From positions 70,092,100 through 70,156,099 of the forward strand of contig NW_026262712.1 of NCBI RefSeq assembly GCF_021869535.1: 64,000 bases of DNA. The letters run 5' to 3'. Numbering within the stretch: the first letter of the stretch is position 1; every line of letters starts with the position of its first letter. This document shows positions 1 through 12,371 of the stretch, one piece after another. This DNA comes from Mytilus californianus. Lineage: Eukaryota; Mollusca; Bivalvia; Mytilida; Mytilidae. Position numbers and translations under genes: made by a program. Below the pieces are notes generated by a model, which did no database searches, was not told the origin of the DNA, and saw nothing but the letters and a program-made list of their open reading frames with translations.

Positions 1-614
1 TTTGAGGAATGTGCTAACATTTTGTAAAACTGTTTAAACATTCTATAAAATTTTGTTTACTAAATTTTATGTGAATGCAAGATGAATTAAAACTGAAATG
101 ATTGATTTTAAAACAGATTTATTTTTGTTTGACCTGAAATTTTTTATTGAAGTTCATTTATTATGATTTTTGTCTTGCCTGCCAGAAAAGTCGCAGAACT
201 TGAGACATAGGGTTTACTCTAGAGCTGGCAGTAAAGGCATAAACTATCTGTATAAAGCTTCATATTTCAGAAGGTAGAAGACCTGAAAGCTTCATTCCTT
301 GTATGCAGATACCTTATGTTACAAAGTTTCCTTCTGTCATAGGTCCATTGTCCTTGATCTCATATTCATGATTCAGCAACTGCTTAAAAGAACTGAATAT
401 GATTGTAAGGTGTACATATCTGACTGGCTGTTTTCATTTAACCTTGACCTCTATTTCATGTGTCATTGGTCAGTGTTATGATTTGGTGTGTTTATCAGAT
501 ACTATAAACAATATGTCAACTATTTTTGGTGTATGGAATGAGTGTAAGGTATATAAGTCTGGCTGGCAGGAATCAGATGACCTTGACCTCATATTCATCA
601 TCATGGTTCATTGG

Positions 615-616
<2 letters not shown>
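1..616. repeat. Degenerate ~139-bp tandem repeat, left edge
   Basis: Positions 160-250 look like the worn end of a repeat family with a TGTCTTGCCT motif. From about 300, units containing TGTAAGG...CTGGCTG recur at 404 and 543 (139-bp spacing) with a shared CCTTGACCTC motif. The array resumes at about 1243 after the 617-1215 element, so that element inserted into it. The three overlapping short frames here are not coding. Confidence 0.5.
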
Positions 617-666
<50 letters not shown>

Positions 667-1215
667 TGTCCGTCAGTCCTATTTCTTGTCATCGCAACTC
701 CTCTCAAACCACACAACAGAATTTCACGAAACCTTTTTAGATGATAAGGACATACTATGTAGTTGTGCATATCGACAGGAAATTACGATTCAATTTTTTT
801 TCTAGGAGTTGCGCCCCTTTGAACTTATTTACTTTAATGTACTACTGCAACCTTTTGTCATCGCAACTCCTCTCAAACCACGCAACAGAATTTCATGAAA
901 CCTTTTCAGATAATAAGGACATACAACATAGATGTGCATATCGACAGGAAATTACGATTCAATTTTTTTTCCAGGAGTTGCGCCCCTTTGAACTTATTTG
1001 CCCAATATACTACTGCAACCTTTTGTCATCGCAACTCCTCTCAAACCACACAACAGAATTTCATGAAACTGTGTAGGTAATAAGGACATACTATGTAGAT
1101 GTGCATATTGACAGGAAATTATGATTCAATTTTTTTTTCTGATACAATTTTTTTATCTTACACTTATTTTATTTCTCCAATGACAATGTGGGGTATGTGA
1201 GTGCGCTCACTAAGG
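617..1215. mobile_element. TATACCCCAC-ended element with three 168-bp core units
   Basis: TACCCCAC at 621-628 is inverted as GTGGGGTA at 1188-1195. Between them lies a core with GTCATCGCAACTCC at 688, 857 and 1025 (168-169 bp spacing). It is the short version of the 42117-43904 element, in the same orientation. Variable core copy number between terminal inverted repeats resembles the pearl-like elements of bivalves (family comparison is inference). Confidence 0.7.
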
Positions 1216-1690
1216 TTCTTTAATTTGTTAAGTGTTTTAATAGTTTGGTCCTTTTCTCAGATACTTTTTCATTGGTCAGTATTAAGTTTTTAAGAGTTCA
1301 GTCTTTTCTATAAGTAATTGGTTTACTATTTTTGGTGTAAGGAATATACAGTGGCAGATCCAAGGGGCTTAGAGAGCATACATCCCCCTTTGATCCTTTA
1401 AGTTGCCATTTAAAGGCTTAAACTTCCAGAAGGTGTCAACTCACTATTATGGACATATAAAAATACCACGCTTGACTCCCAGATATTTTCTTAAACCATT
1501 GATATATATGCTCAATCACGAGTTTTACGATTTAACATGTATGGAAACAGCTATTAGAATTATAAGTGTTTATATTATATGAAAAGGAGTATAATCAGAA
1601 AAGCATTAAGAAAACCTGTAAAAACTAAGACATCAAACCATCAATCCCTGAAAGGAAGGTATTGACTTACATAAAACAAATATTGAATTG

Positions 1691-1856
1691 AAGGCTGTGT
1701 TTGGATATACGCCTAAGGCAGCCTCTGGTTAACCATAGGTACCGTTGGGTACCTATGGTTTGATATTTTATATAACAAAATATCGAACCATGGGTACCCA
1801 CGGATACCTATTATGCAACCAGAGGCTGCCATAGGCGTAGATCCAAACACAGCCTT
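1691..1856. mobile_element. 166-bp foldback MITE
   Basis: AAGGCTGTGTTTGGAT at the left is answered by ATCCAAACACAGCCTT at the right. Complementarity continues inward through GCAGCCTCTGGTT and CCATAGGTACC to a central AT loop. A half-copy of the same sequence lies at 1875-1972. Confidence 0.8.
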
Positions 1857-1984
1857 TGACTTATCGCGAGATTATGGCTGTGTTTGGATATATGCCTGAG
1901 GCGGCCTATGGTTATCCATAGGTACCTTTGGGTACCCATAGTTTGATATTTTATACATCAAAATATTGCTTTTCTGGCTTTGGC

Positions 1985-2400
1985 GTCATTAATTGTTAAG
2001 TTTTCCACTTAAGTTAGTTTGATAGGAACTACTTGTGATAGATCATTGATATTTAATATAAAGTTGCATTACTATCAGTACATATCAGTTTGACGAATAT
2101 TTTGAGGCCCTGCCCCTCTAGGACATGGTCCAGTGACTGAATTAATTAGCAATTTTCAATGTTAAGTTTTCTGCTTAAGTCAGTTTGATAGGATCTACTT
2201 GTGTTAGATCAATATTTTGTATGAAGTCGCAATACTAACATTTCATATCAGTTTGACGACTTTTTGGAGGCCCTGCCCCCTAGAACAACTATATTTTCTA
2301 TTAAGTTACATTACTGTCTGTACATCTCAGTTTGTCAACCATTTTCAGGCTCTGCCCACTAGATCATGGTCCAGTGACTGAATTAATAAGCAATGTTGCT
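1985..2400 (+). repeat. ~166-bp tandem repeat, 2-2.5 units
   Basis: TTAAGTTTTC followed by CTTAAGT and CAGTTTGATAGGA recurs at about 1996 and 2162. Each unit also carries a GGCCCTGCCCC motif and the block GGTCCAGTGACTGAATTAAT. The third unit is degenerate. Confidence 0.6.
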
Positions 2401-2470
2401 GTCCATCAGATTGTCTTTTTCTGAATTTATGCCGATAGGTGACACATATCTCTTGTGTCAACAGTTTACA

Positions 2471-2625
2471 GGGGCGGATCCAGCCATTTATAAAAGGGGG
2501 GGGGGGGTGTTCCTATCCCAGGATAAAGGGGTGGTTCCAACTATATGTCCCCATTCAAATGCATTGATTGTCAAAAAAAAAGGGGGGTTCCAATCCCGAA
2601 CCCCCCACCCCCCTGGATCCGCCAC
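2471..2625. mobile_element. Short MITE with GGCGGATCCAG termini
   Basis: GGCGGATCCAG at 2473-2483 and CTGGATCCGCC at 2613-2623 form perfect inverted ends around G-rich and C-rich runs. It has no coding capacity. A related half-end (GTGGCAGATCCAAGGGG) occurs near 1352. Confidence 0.7.
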
Positions 2626-2639
2626 TGGTTTATTAAGAT

Positions 2640-3105
2640 AATAGACAACAAAAAATTAGCTGTCAAATTGACAGCAAACCTGGTTTTCTTTATTTTAAAG
2701 TTAACCATTAATATTGTTGAACTTAACAGGTGAGCTAGTAAAAGATAAATTGATGTATTCAAATGTAGGGTGCTTTCAGGCTTGTTTGACCTGCCAGTTT
2801 TTGTGCCTATTTTCCAATCCATCAAGGATCATATGACCTGAACAGTAAAAGTGAAAATAATCAATTTCACAATTGACCTCCATTAGGCATTTTGTCATCA
2901 GTAACAACATTTTAAAATTTTGAAAAGCATTGGTTGAACTGTTCATAAGTTATTGCACAGAAAATGTTGGCAGCCCTGCACACATCACCATTTTAATTAC
3001 CAAATTTTTACTTTGGAAATCCTTTTTGTAAGGGGTTCTGCAGAAACCTGTCTCTTGCGTGCGATTGCTGCTCAGGCAGTGTAAAAGTGTAATGTTGACT
3101 TAAAC
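2640..3105. other. Non-coding stretch, nothing recognised
   Basis: AT-rich sequence without a credible reading frame. The short segment 3030-3080 (GGGGTTCTGCAGAAACC then GTCTCTTGCG) looks like a worn end of the GGTTCCGCGGAACC family seen at 4800-5685. Confidence 0.4.
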
Positions 3106-4099
3106 TAGAGGCTCTCAAGAGCTTGTGTCACTCACCTGTATCTACTGTGGTTTTGGAAATCATGTAAAATAAGGTTAAAATCATAATAAATAGTATTAGA
3201 TACCCTAATAATGATTAAGGCCAAGTTTGGTTTAATTCGGCCCAGTAGTTAAATTTAAAGCAGGTCATCCCTTGGTAGTCTTACAATAGTTACTGAAGAC
3301 CCCTTATCATTATTTAAATAAGTTTTCAAGTTGTGACCATTTTGAATTGTTTTTTTACAATTTTCCCATAGACTTCTATAGTAAACCCCTATGTTCTATT
3401 TTTAGCCATGGTGGCCATGTTGGTTGGATGACAGGGTCATCAGATACATTTTTCAATCAAGATACCCTATTGAAAATTGTGGCTTTGTTTAATTCTATTT
3501 GGCCCAGTAGATTAAGTGGAGAAGATTTTTATAAAAGATTACAAAAATTTACGAAAAACTGATTTAAAGGGCAATAACTCCTTGTGGGTCAATTGACAAT
3601 TTTGGTCATGTTTGACTTATTTGTAGATCTTACTTTGCAGAACAATTTTGCTGTTTACAGTTTATCTCTATCTATAATAATATTCAAGATAATAACCAAT
3701 AACTGCAAAATGTCCTTAAAATGATCAATTCAGGGGGCAACAACCCAACAACGGGTTGTCTGATGTGTCTGAAAATTTCAAGGCAGATAGATTTTGAGCT
3801 GATGAACATTTTTACCTTGTCAGATTTGCTCTAAAAGCTTTGGTTTCAGAGATATAAGCCAAAAACTGCATTTTACCCCATGTTCTATTTTTAGCCATGG
3901 TGGTCATCTTGGTTGATAGGAGGGGTAATCGGATACATTTTTTAAACTAGATACCCTAAGGATGATTTAGGCCAAGTTTGGTTTTATTTGTTCAAGTAGT
4001 TTCAGAGGAGAAGATTTTTGTAAAAGTTAATGGACGAAGACGGACGACGGATGCCAAGTGATAAGAAAAGCTCACTTTGCCCTTTTGGGCCAGGTGAGC
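3106..4099 (+). mobile_element. AGCTCACCTG-family dispersed element
   Basis: It starts CTAGAGGCTCTCAAGAGCTT...CTCACCTG and ends GGGCCAGGTGAGCT, so the ends are partly inverted. Inside, two related segments repeat the motif GTTCTATTTTTAGCCATGGT (3390 and 3881). Related copies lie at 13620-15345, 53785-56465 and 61795-62372. It has no reading frame of interest. Confidence 0.65.
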
Positions 4100-4799
4100 T
4101 AAAAATGAGTTCAATTATCAGTAAAATACAGAACTTAAATAAAATTCAAACTTTTTCTTGAGATGCTATTTCATGGTCTTGAAGGTTAGCTTCTGTCCAA
4201 GTTCATAACAATCCATGAAGGTTTACCAATAAAAGTTTAATTCCAGACTGTCTGTAAATGTAACTGTAATCAAAGCACGAAAGCGCTGTAAAGGCAGTTA
4301 ATTACAGGTTGTGTGTATTTTAAGTCCAGTTATAGCATTATCTTGCATAGTACAGTGTACTTATCAGAGGTGGCTTTCAGTATTTAAGATTTAGAGTTCT
4401 CTAATGATATTGAATAAGTTTTATGAATGTCATATTCTGAGCACTATATGAAGGCGATTGTTCTCACTTGTTTATGAACTAGTGCATTATGTCCAGTTTG
4501 TACCTTTTTTATCTATGTTTATAGTCAAATTAGTTATCAAAGGTACCAGGATTATAATTTAATACGCCAGACGTGTGTTTCGTCTACATAAGACTCATCA
4601 GTGACGTTCAGATCAAAATAGTAACAAAGCCAAACAAGTACAAAGTTGAAGAGCATTGAGGACCCAAAATTCCAAAAAGTTGTGCAAAATACGGCTAAGG
4701 TAATCTATTCCTTGGATAAGAAAATCCTTAGTTTTTTCATTGGCAATCATAACACATCTCCTTATTTATATAATGATCTATATTCAACGACCTCAGGTA

Positions 4800-5685
4800 C
4801 AAAAAAAATTCGTAAGGGTTCCGCGGAACCCAGTGTCTCGCCTACTTTTGCTGTTAATCGCAGGCTCAACAAAAATGAGGAAAAAAATTAATAAAAATAT
4901 TCCTTTCTATACCATCTTTTGATTGTAAGTAGCTTCTGTCCAAGTTTGGTAAAAATCCAGGATAGTTTATGAATCTAATAAATGTTTTAAAAACTTAAAC
5001 TGCAGACTGTATGTAATGTTAACTGGAAGAAAAACTAAGTCCATTTATAAGTAAAATACGGAAAAAATTGAACAAAATTTTAACAAAATTTCCTTCTAGA
5101 TACTAGCTTTTAATCATAAACAAGCTTCTGTCCAAGTTTGGTACAAATCCAGGATAGTTTAAGAAAGTTGCTAAAATTTTAAAAACTTTAACCACAGAGT
5201 GAATGTAATGTTAACTGGCAGAAAACCTAAGTCCATTTATAAGTAAAATACGGAAAAAATGGAATTTTTTTTTTACAAAATTTACTTCTGGATACTATCT
5301 TTTAATCATAAACAAGCTTCTTTCCAAGTTTGGTAGAAATCCAGGATAGTTTAAGAAAGTTATTAAAATTTCAAAAACTTTAACCACAGAGTGAATGTAA
5401 TGTTTCTTGGCAGAAAAACTAAGTCCATTTATAAGTAAAATACAGAAAAAATGGAATTTTTTTTTTACAAAATTTACTTTTGAATATTATCTTATGATCA
5501 TCAACAAGCTTCTGTCCAAGTTTGGTAGAAATCCGGGATAGTTTAAGAAAGTTATTAAAATTTCAAAAACTTTAACCACAGAGTGAATATTTGTGGACGC
5601 CGCCGACGACTACGACGACGCCGACGGAATGTAGGATCGCTATGTCTCGCTTTTTCGACAAAAGTCGAAGGCTCGACAAAAATGT
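4800..5685 (+). mobile_element. Nested element with GGTTCCGCGGAACC end and ~191-bp tandem core
   Basis: The plus THAP copy lacks this segment (compare the clean junction at about 41335-41350). It begins TTCGTAAGGGTTCCGCGGAA, contains units with AAGTCCATTTATAAGTAAAA at about 5038, 5229 and 5421, and ends in a GC-rich GACGCCGCCGACGAC stretch with TCGACAAAAGTCGA. Related arrays occur at 12372-12780 and, reversed, at 45640-45930. It is non-coding. Confidence 0.7.
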
Positions 5686-5847
5686 ATGTAACTAAACTAT
5701 GATGGGAAACCTTTGACTTCTTTCTTTATATAAACTTTTGATTTGGTACCATAGAACTATGTAGAGTAAATGTACATTGCAACATGTCAACTCTTTCAAC
5801 TCCAAGCAAAATTATATTTCCAAGCATAAAGTAATTTATGAATGAAA

Positions 5848-8660
5848 TAAAATGCTCTGCTGGGGCGCAGCTTGATACGACCGCAGAGGTCGAACCCTGA
5901 ACAGTTGGGGCAAGTATGAACACAACATTCAAGCTTGATTCAGCACTGAATTTGGATTGTAATTAAATATTTGACACAGCATAGGTTTCTGACACAGAAT
6001 GAAAGTGGTCTAAGATACTTAAAAAAATTTAATTTACCTATTCAAACCATATCATTATTATTTGCTTTTATATATAAATCAGAAATAACCAATTTAAAAT
6101 GGAAAATTTTTAAGAAAAAAAAGGAAAAAGAATCCAGTGTTCTCCCCAGGAATTTTGGATAGCATCACATTTGGAGTAAAAAAAATTGTATTTATATTTC
6201 AATGTCATTTGTTGCGTCACGGCGATGCTCTCTTTCTTTCAAGTTATGTTGATTTTTTTCAATTCATAACTGAGAATACAATTAAAGTATAACTGTTCTT
6301 TTAGTTTATTTCTTTAATATTCATTTATAGTTACAGAATTATATTTTTCTTGTTAGAAGCTACCAACTAAAAATCTAGTACAAAAGAGAACTTCTTTTAT
6401 ATCAAAAAGGAACAGAAAGTATCATATAGTAATACCATTTCAATTAAAAACTATCCTGTTTATCATGTTTATGAAATTCATTATTTCCTGGGATTCAATG
6501 TATCAGTCCCAGTTGTTTCAAACAGATATATGTTTTTAACATTGTTAAACTACTTTAATCAGTAAATTAATTGAAACAATGCGTTTACATAGAAATAAAT
6601 ACATTTTGCAAGGAGATCTAACAAATAGTCTGTAAATTCATGTGGAATGAGTAGCTTTCCCTTTTGGGATCATTATTATTCTGTCAGCTGTGCCATTTCT
6701 GCGTCTGTAGTTATTACCGTAAAAATGCGGATTTTGATCATAGCTGGTCCGCTTCCGATCCGTAATTAGTACAAATATATCAATGGCGGTCGAAGAAAAA
6801 TTTACGAAAATAAACAATGTTTGAGAAGCGAATTGGATGAATATATCACGATTTTACTGTAATAAATAGATGAAACATTACCTAAAGGCAATTTTCATCA
6901 CGTTCTAATGAAGTATAGAACTTATTTTGCCCAGAATCGAAATGTTTTGTGTACGCTCTCGAGTACCGGAATGGAAAGAAAACACTTCTTTACAAGTTGT
7001 TAGTTTGAAATAACAAACGACCAGCCTGTTAAGTTCGCTCCTTTTTTTGTTTTGTTTTTTTTTCTTCTCTTAGGAGACGAATTTGCCTTGATTCAAACGT
7101 AGATTTTGAATTGTTTATGATTTTCTCGATGTCAAAATTTTGCAATTGGGCCACGTGTTATCAGTCATGTCATAAGTGTCAGCTTGGGGTATTCGTATCC
7201 AAACAGTTATCACCCAAAGGGCAATTAACACCTATTTAATCAATCTTAATTGCCTCTTATGTCCGATTTGAAGGGATTACAATTAAAGGTGATATAATTT
7301 TTATGATCACAAGCGGCAATTCAATGAAAGTTCGAAATTTAGGACATCGATATTGCGGCAATGTATAGAGCAGACAAGAAAAGCAAAGCGTCCTCAAAAT
7401 AATTATAGCGTCACGGTAAAAAATTATAGCATCTCGGGACCGCGACGCTAAAACGGCCAGGGGAGATCACTGAAGAATCCCCCCCCCAAATTTTTTGAAC
7501 CCCCTAATGATTCATCCCCAAAACTCAATCCCAGCCTTCCCTTTGTGGTATGGTACCTTGCAGGACAATTTAAGAGAGATCCATACACTTGAACACATGT
7601 TATTGTCTGGAAACTAGAAAAATGCTTGTTTTTTGGCCCCTTTTTGGTCCCAAATTCCTTAACGTTTAGGGCAATTACCCCCAAACTCAAACCCAGCTTT
7701 CCCTTTGTGATATGGAACCTTGTAGTACAATTTCATAAAGATCCATACACTTACACACAAGTTATTGCCATGAAACTAGAAAAATGCTTGTTTTTTGCCC
7801 CTAATTCCTAAGATTTGGAGGCAATTACCCCCAAAATCAATCCCAGCATTCCCTTTGTGGTATGGTACCTTGCAGTACAATTTCAGAGAGATCCATACAC
7901 TTGAACACAAGTTATTGTCTGGAAACTAGAAAAATGCTTATTTTTGGCCCCTAATTCCTAAACTTTTTGGGCAATTACCCCCAAACTCAATTCCAGCTTT
8001 CCCTTTGTGATATGGAACCTTGTAGTACAATTTCATAAAGATCCATACACTTACACACAAGTTATTGCCATGAAACTAGAAAAATGCTTGTTTTTTGCCC
8101 CTTTTTTGCCCCTAATTCCTAAAATTTGGAGGCAATTACCCCCAAATTCAATATCAGCATTCCCTTTGTGATATGGAATCTTGTATCGATATGGAATCTT
8201 GTGATACAATGTCAGAGAGATCCATAGACTTGCACACAAGTTATTGTCATGAAACTAGAAAAATGCTTGTTTTTTGCCCCTTTTTGGCCCCTAATTCCTA
8301 AAATTTGGAGGCAATTACCCCCAAAAATCAATCCCAGCATTCCCTTTGTGATATGGAACCTTGTGGTACAATGTCAGAGAGATCCATACACTTACACACA
8401 AGTTATGTCTGGAAGTTACAAAAATGCTTATTTTTGGCCCCCCCAATTCCTTAACTGTTGGTACCATAACCCCCAAAATCCTTCCCCACTTTCCTTTTGT
8501 GGTATTGAACCTTATTTTAAAATTTCATTGAGATCCATTCACTTAAACTAAAGTTAGAGTGCGAAAACTAATGTGTCTTCGGACGACGACGCCGGACGAC
8601 GACGACGCCAACGTCATACCAATATACGACCACAAAACTTTTTTTGCGGTCGTATAAAAA
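5848..8660 (+). mobile_element. ATACGACCGCA modular element, copy I (nested)
   Basis: It starts AAAATGCTCTGCTGGGGCGC then GATACGACCGCAGAGG and ends TTGCGGTCGTATAAAAA. The plus THAP copy shows the empty site (CCTTTTTTCATTCATAAATT, about 41166-41185). It contains about seven units of a 148-180-bp tandem repeat carrying CCCTTTGTGATATGGAACC (7538-8492), then a short GACGACGACG run. A hAT-like element (6135-7472) interrupts it. Confidence 0.75.
6135..7472. mobile_element. hAT-like non-autonomous element, 1,338 bp, nested
   Basis: CAGTGTTCTCCCCAGG at the left is answered by CCAGGGGAGATCACTG at the right (imperfect TIR), flanked by the 7-bp duplication AAGAATC (6128-6134 and 7473-7479). Copy II of the host element (about 14095) shows the uninterrupted sequence. 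CAGTG ends and a 7-8-bp duplication fit hAT. No transposase frame was found. A short ATGGCGGTCG frame near 6783 is unexplained and may be captured sequence. Confidence 0.75.
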
Positions 8661-9385
8661 GGAGTTCTTAATTAAGAAATAAACTGATTCGCTGAGCGCA
8701 GCTGGATACACCCGCAGAGGTACTACCCTGAACAGCTGGGGCAAAAATGGACACAATATTCAAGCTTGATACAGGTCTGAATTTGGATTGTAATTAAATA
8801 TTTGACATATTATAGTTTCTGAATAAATGTAGTCAATGAACTTGAAATCGGTTATATGAATTGAATTTATATTCAATTAAAGATTTCTTGCTGTTGTGCA
8901 ATACACTGTGCTGTTGTGCAATACTTAATAAATCTGTTGCCAGACTTTAAACAAATAAAGTTCAATTTCTTCTCAATGTCATATTTGAAATTTATGAAAA
9001 TCAATAGGGAGATTACATCAATAGCTATAAATAATTCACCAAAGTTTCATGTGAACTGCTTAAAGCATTTTTGAGTTGTCCAAAAACTGGAAAATCCCCC
9101 CTTTTTTAATGAATAAAACCCCATAACTCAGAAATGTAAAATCTAAAATTTTTAAAATTCTAAAGGGAGCTTACGGATTGATAATTTAGTCTTAGATGCA
9201 AGATTTTTTATCAGTTGTTAGTGGCTTTGAACTAGCTGTCAGTAACTGCGAGTACTCTCAGATTTGTACTTAAGTGTCTTTTTGTTGTTTGGATGTACAA
9301 CTACCTGACCACGTCCACTTGTATTTGTATTTATCCATCTGATGAGTTTAGCCTCTTTCAACTGATTTTTATAGTTCTTTCTAAT

Positions 9386-9776
9386 ATTGTACTGTTACAC
9401 CACTGTCCCAGGTTAGGGGGAGGGTTGGGATCCCGCTAACATGTTTAAGCCAGCCACATTCTGTATGTACATGTATGTGCCTGTCCCAAGTCAGGAGCCT
9501 ATAAAAGTGTAATTCAGTGGTTGTCGTTTGTTTATGTGTTGCATATTTGTTATATTTGTTCATTTTTTTACATAAAATAGGCCGTTAGTTTTCTTGTTTG
9601 AATTGTTTTACATTGTCGTTTCTGGGCCTTTTATAGCTGACTGTGCGGTATGGGCTTTGCTCATTGTTGAAGGCCGTACTGTGACCTATAGCTGTTAATT
9701 TCTGTGTCATTTGGTCTCTTGTGCATGTGTGGAGAGTTGTCTCATTGGCAATCATACCACATCTTCTTTTTTATAT
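9386..9776 (+). repeat. Dispersed bivalve repeat (CACTGTCCCAGG ... ATACCACATCTTC)
   Basis: It has a fixed order of motifs: CACTGTCCCAGGTTAGGGGG, CCTGTCCCAAGTCAGGAGCC, a CAGTGGTTGT block, GGGCCTTTTATAGCTG, TTGTTGAAGGCC, and GTCTCATTGGCAATCATACC. Other copies: 16855-17210, 63180-63535 (plus), 40080-40440, 46660-46800, 50105-50700 (minus), with fragments at 29590-29690, 45305-45380 and 60270-60350. This copy belongs to the THAP element core, since both THAP copies have it. Confidence 0.75.
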
Positions 9777-10062
9777 TTACATCAACAGATATAAAAAATT
9801 CACCAAAGTCAAGGTGAGACAACAAAACTTAGTTGTAAGATCTCTGAAATTTTTTACAGGGTATGAGTTTTTCTCATTGTTGGAGATTGTACGGTGACAG
9901 TAACACCTGTAACTGCTTAAACCCATTTCTTATGCACTTTAGTTTGATAAACTCACTGAATATCATACCACATCTCCTTATTTTTATATGCATTACAATT
10001 TACATGTGCATGTAATTGTAAATATATATATATCAGAACAAAATTCATTGCGTCACTTTTAT

Positions 10063-11803
10063 TTATACATCCTTTGGCACAATACAAGTTCTAAAATTAC
10101 ACAACATAAAACAACTAAATGTTATTTCAGATGAAAGTTTTGTTTCAGTTCCATTCATAGGATTTATTAGAATTTTGTATGTTTTGCCAAGTCCAATAAT
10201 TCGCTCTATGTGACATAGAGACATAGTTGACTAAACCACCAGGTGTCGAACATTCAAGAATTTACAGTGTTTCTGTTTTTATTTGATGAAAAGGTTGCCT
10301 GAGCTCTAGGAGCTTTAGGTTTTATCACGGGATATTCTGTGCTGTCAATAATAATCCAAGTCGTAGGAAACTTTAATTTGAAGTTGGATGGTGAAAAATA
10401 CCTGACTAAACCACTAGATGGCCAAGTGTTAGCCTCACACCACTGTTTAGACATAAAAACAATCCATGTATACACAATATTCTTAACACTAGATTCAATC
10501 TAGAATCTAGACAGTTCAAAGTTGGTTGTATGATGCCTCAATTTCATCAAAGTCATAAAAAAACTGATTTTCAACTGATACCCTATCAATTTGAAAATAT
10601 ATGTATCTCAAACAATGTGCTGCTGGACCAAGTGTGGTCAAAACAAATAAAAATTTAGTATACAACTCTAAACTGGTATAAAAATGCATGGCTGTGTCAC
10701 GTGTCTTCATTTCAAAATTCTCTGTTAAAAACATAGGCATTGATGGTGTTTGCGTAATTCCATCTGTGAAGCTCAACATTAGCTCAGCAGTTGGTGGTGG
10801 ACAGTCATAAATCCTTTCTGCAGTATGAATGACTTCTTCAGGAAAACCAACTTTACAATCAAAACTTTCCTCTAGATTTCTACTACAATATTCATCAAGT
10901 TTAGTTCTTTTGTTTTCACAGGAAACTGCCCTGATTTTTCTTTTTGCGGACGATTCAGTCTCTTGCTTGGTCCAGGAAAATAGGCTGGGAATTGCAGTAG
11001 ACTTAAGTCTCTGTATGGTGGGTTTGCGCCCTGAAAAAGGTTATAAAACATTAGTTTTTTTTATAATTAAATGAACTTCCATTAGCAATGTATACTTTGT
11101 ACTACCTGGCGAAATATTAACTAGATTTATTCATTACAATCTGGATAAAACTATGTTTGCCTGATTCAATGTATGTTATGTAAATCCAAAGGACAAACAT
11201 ATGCAACAATCGTACATTGTTTGTACCTAAATAACTATAATATAGATGAGAGCATGTCATTGTTTTGTTCCTGTTAACATTGTCATTGATATTTTTCAAG
11301 AAAGTCTATGAGGCATAGCTTATGCATTCCTGTCATTACTACATTAGCATAATTACTGCTAAAATAATTCTCAGTATGATATACCTCTTGTAAGAAATCA
11401 TTATAATTGTAGCAATCACCAAAAAATCTCAAACAGATCACATTGAATCGTAATCCAAAAAATTATGACGTCTTGAATTACCCACCCCCTTTTATTCTAA
11501 AACGATAATTGCGGTTGTAAACAGACTTTGGTTTATTCGCATGGCGATTACATATATAACTATATATTTCACAAAGAAAATAGAGTTTTACCATGAATAG
11601 TTTCCTGCACGTAGTCTTTTTCAGTAAAACGTGCCTTGCAAACAACAGCTGATTGAGATGGACTCCACGATATCATCGTGTTCTCGTCCAATCTGCGTAT
11701 GGGCCATGGCGTTGATCCAACTTTTCCTTCTTTTTAAGTCATTTGGAAATGCATGTCCTCCTCTTAAATGACATCCAGGTACACAACAACAAGTACTTGG
11801 CAT
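10063..11803 (-). pseudogene. Decayed THAP-domain transposase, minus copy
   Basis: From ATG at 11803 it reads MPSTCCCVPGCHLRGG, a THAP finger start with its two cysteines. A frameshift occurs near GATGATATCG, and the later C-x2-H position reads CKAR, so the last zinc ligand is His to Arg. An intron follows at GTAAAAC. The second part contains NFEMKTRDTAMHFYTSLELY, then a frameshift in a T7 run, an in-frame TAG, the first catalytic Asp in WIIIDSTEYPVI, an internal deletion, and a tail with IIGLGKTYKIL. The second catalytic Asp region is missing. All these lesions are shared with the plus copy. Confidence 0.85.
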
Positions 11804-12371
11804 CGTTAATTAAAAATATAACTGAAATAGTTGCACAGTGCAGAAACCGGAAGAAGAGGAACAGGATCCGCTACCACGGCGCCACCTATTCAGGAACGAT
11901 AATTTGCTACTTTATATAACTGCGAAAATAACGTTAGACGGGTTCACGTGCATAAACAGAAATGCGCTTTAAATTGTATAATATAATTCATGTTCAGTCG
12001 ACCTTTAATTATTATATCAACGACTGAAATGATTTATAAACATCTAGATTGCAGATAACACTCGAAATTAACCCGAGCTCTTTCCACACGGAATTCAAAT
12101 AATTCTAGTTTGTCAATCGGTTGACTGCTTATAATGCAAAATACTAATATATCAAAAGTTTTTAAAACTAACAAAACACAATGATCGTTTCTCTATTTCC
12201 CAATGTAAATGAAATGAAACAAAAAACATTTTATATCGCAATAAGAAGAGGAGCGAATTCAACATTTCCGGATCTACTTGGAGTCTAATGACCCCCCACG
12301 TAGATAAGTTGGATATCGCGGAAGGAAGGATTAACCCGGCAGCTAGAAAGGCATTAAAGCACTGCCTTTAA

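Larger units (their letters stand above)
4271..12371 (-). mobile_element. THAP/DDE DNA transposon, minus copy, with three nested insertions
   Basis: This segment is the inverted counterpart of 35245-41872. Removing the insertions at 4800-5685 and 5848-8660 leaves about 4.4 kb, the same as the plus copy after removing its own insert. One end carries AAAGCACTGCCTTTA (near 12355-12370) and the other AAAGGCAGTTAAT (4291 onward); AAAGGCAGT is common to both ends. It carries a broken gene with a THAP zinc finger and a DDE_Tnp_4-like transposase, as in ISL2EU/Harbinger-like elements (family assignment is inference). It is internally deleted and cannot encode a complete transposase. Confidence 0.8.
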
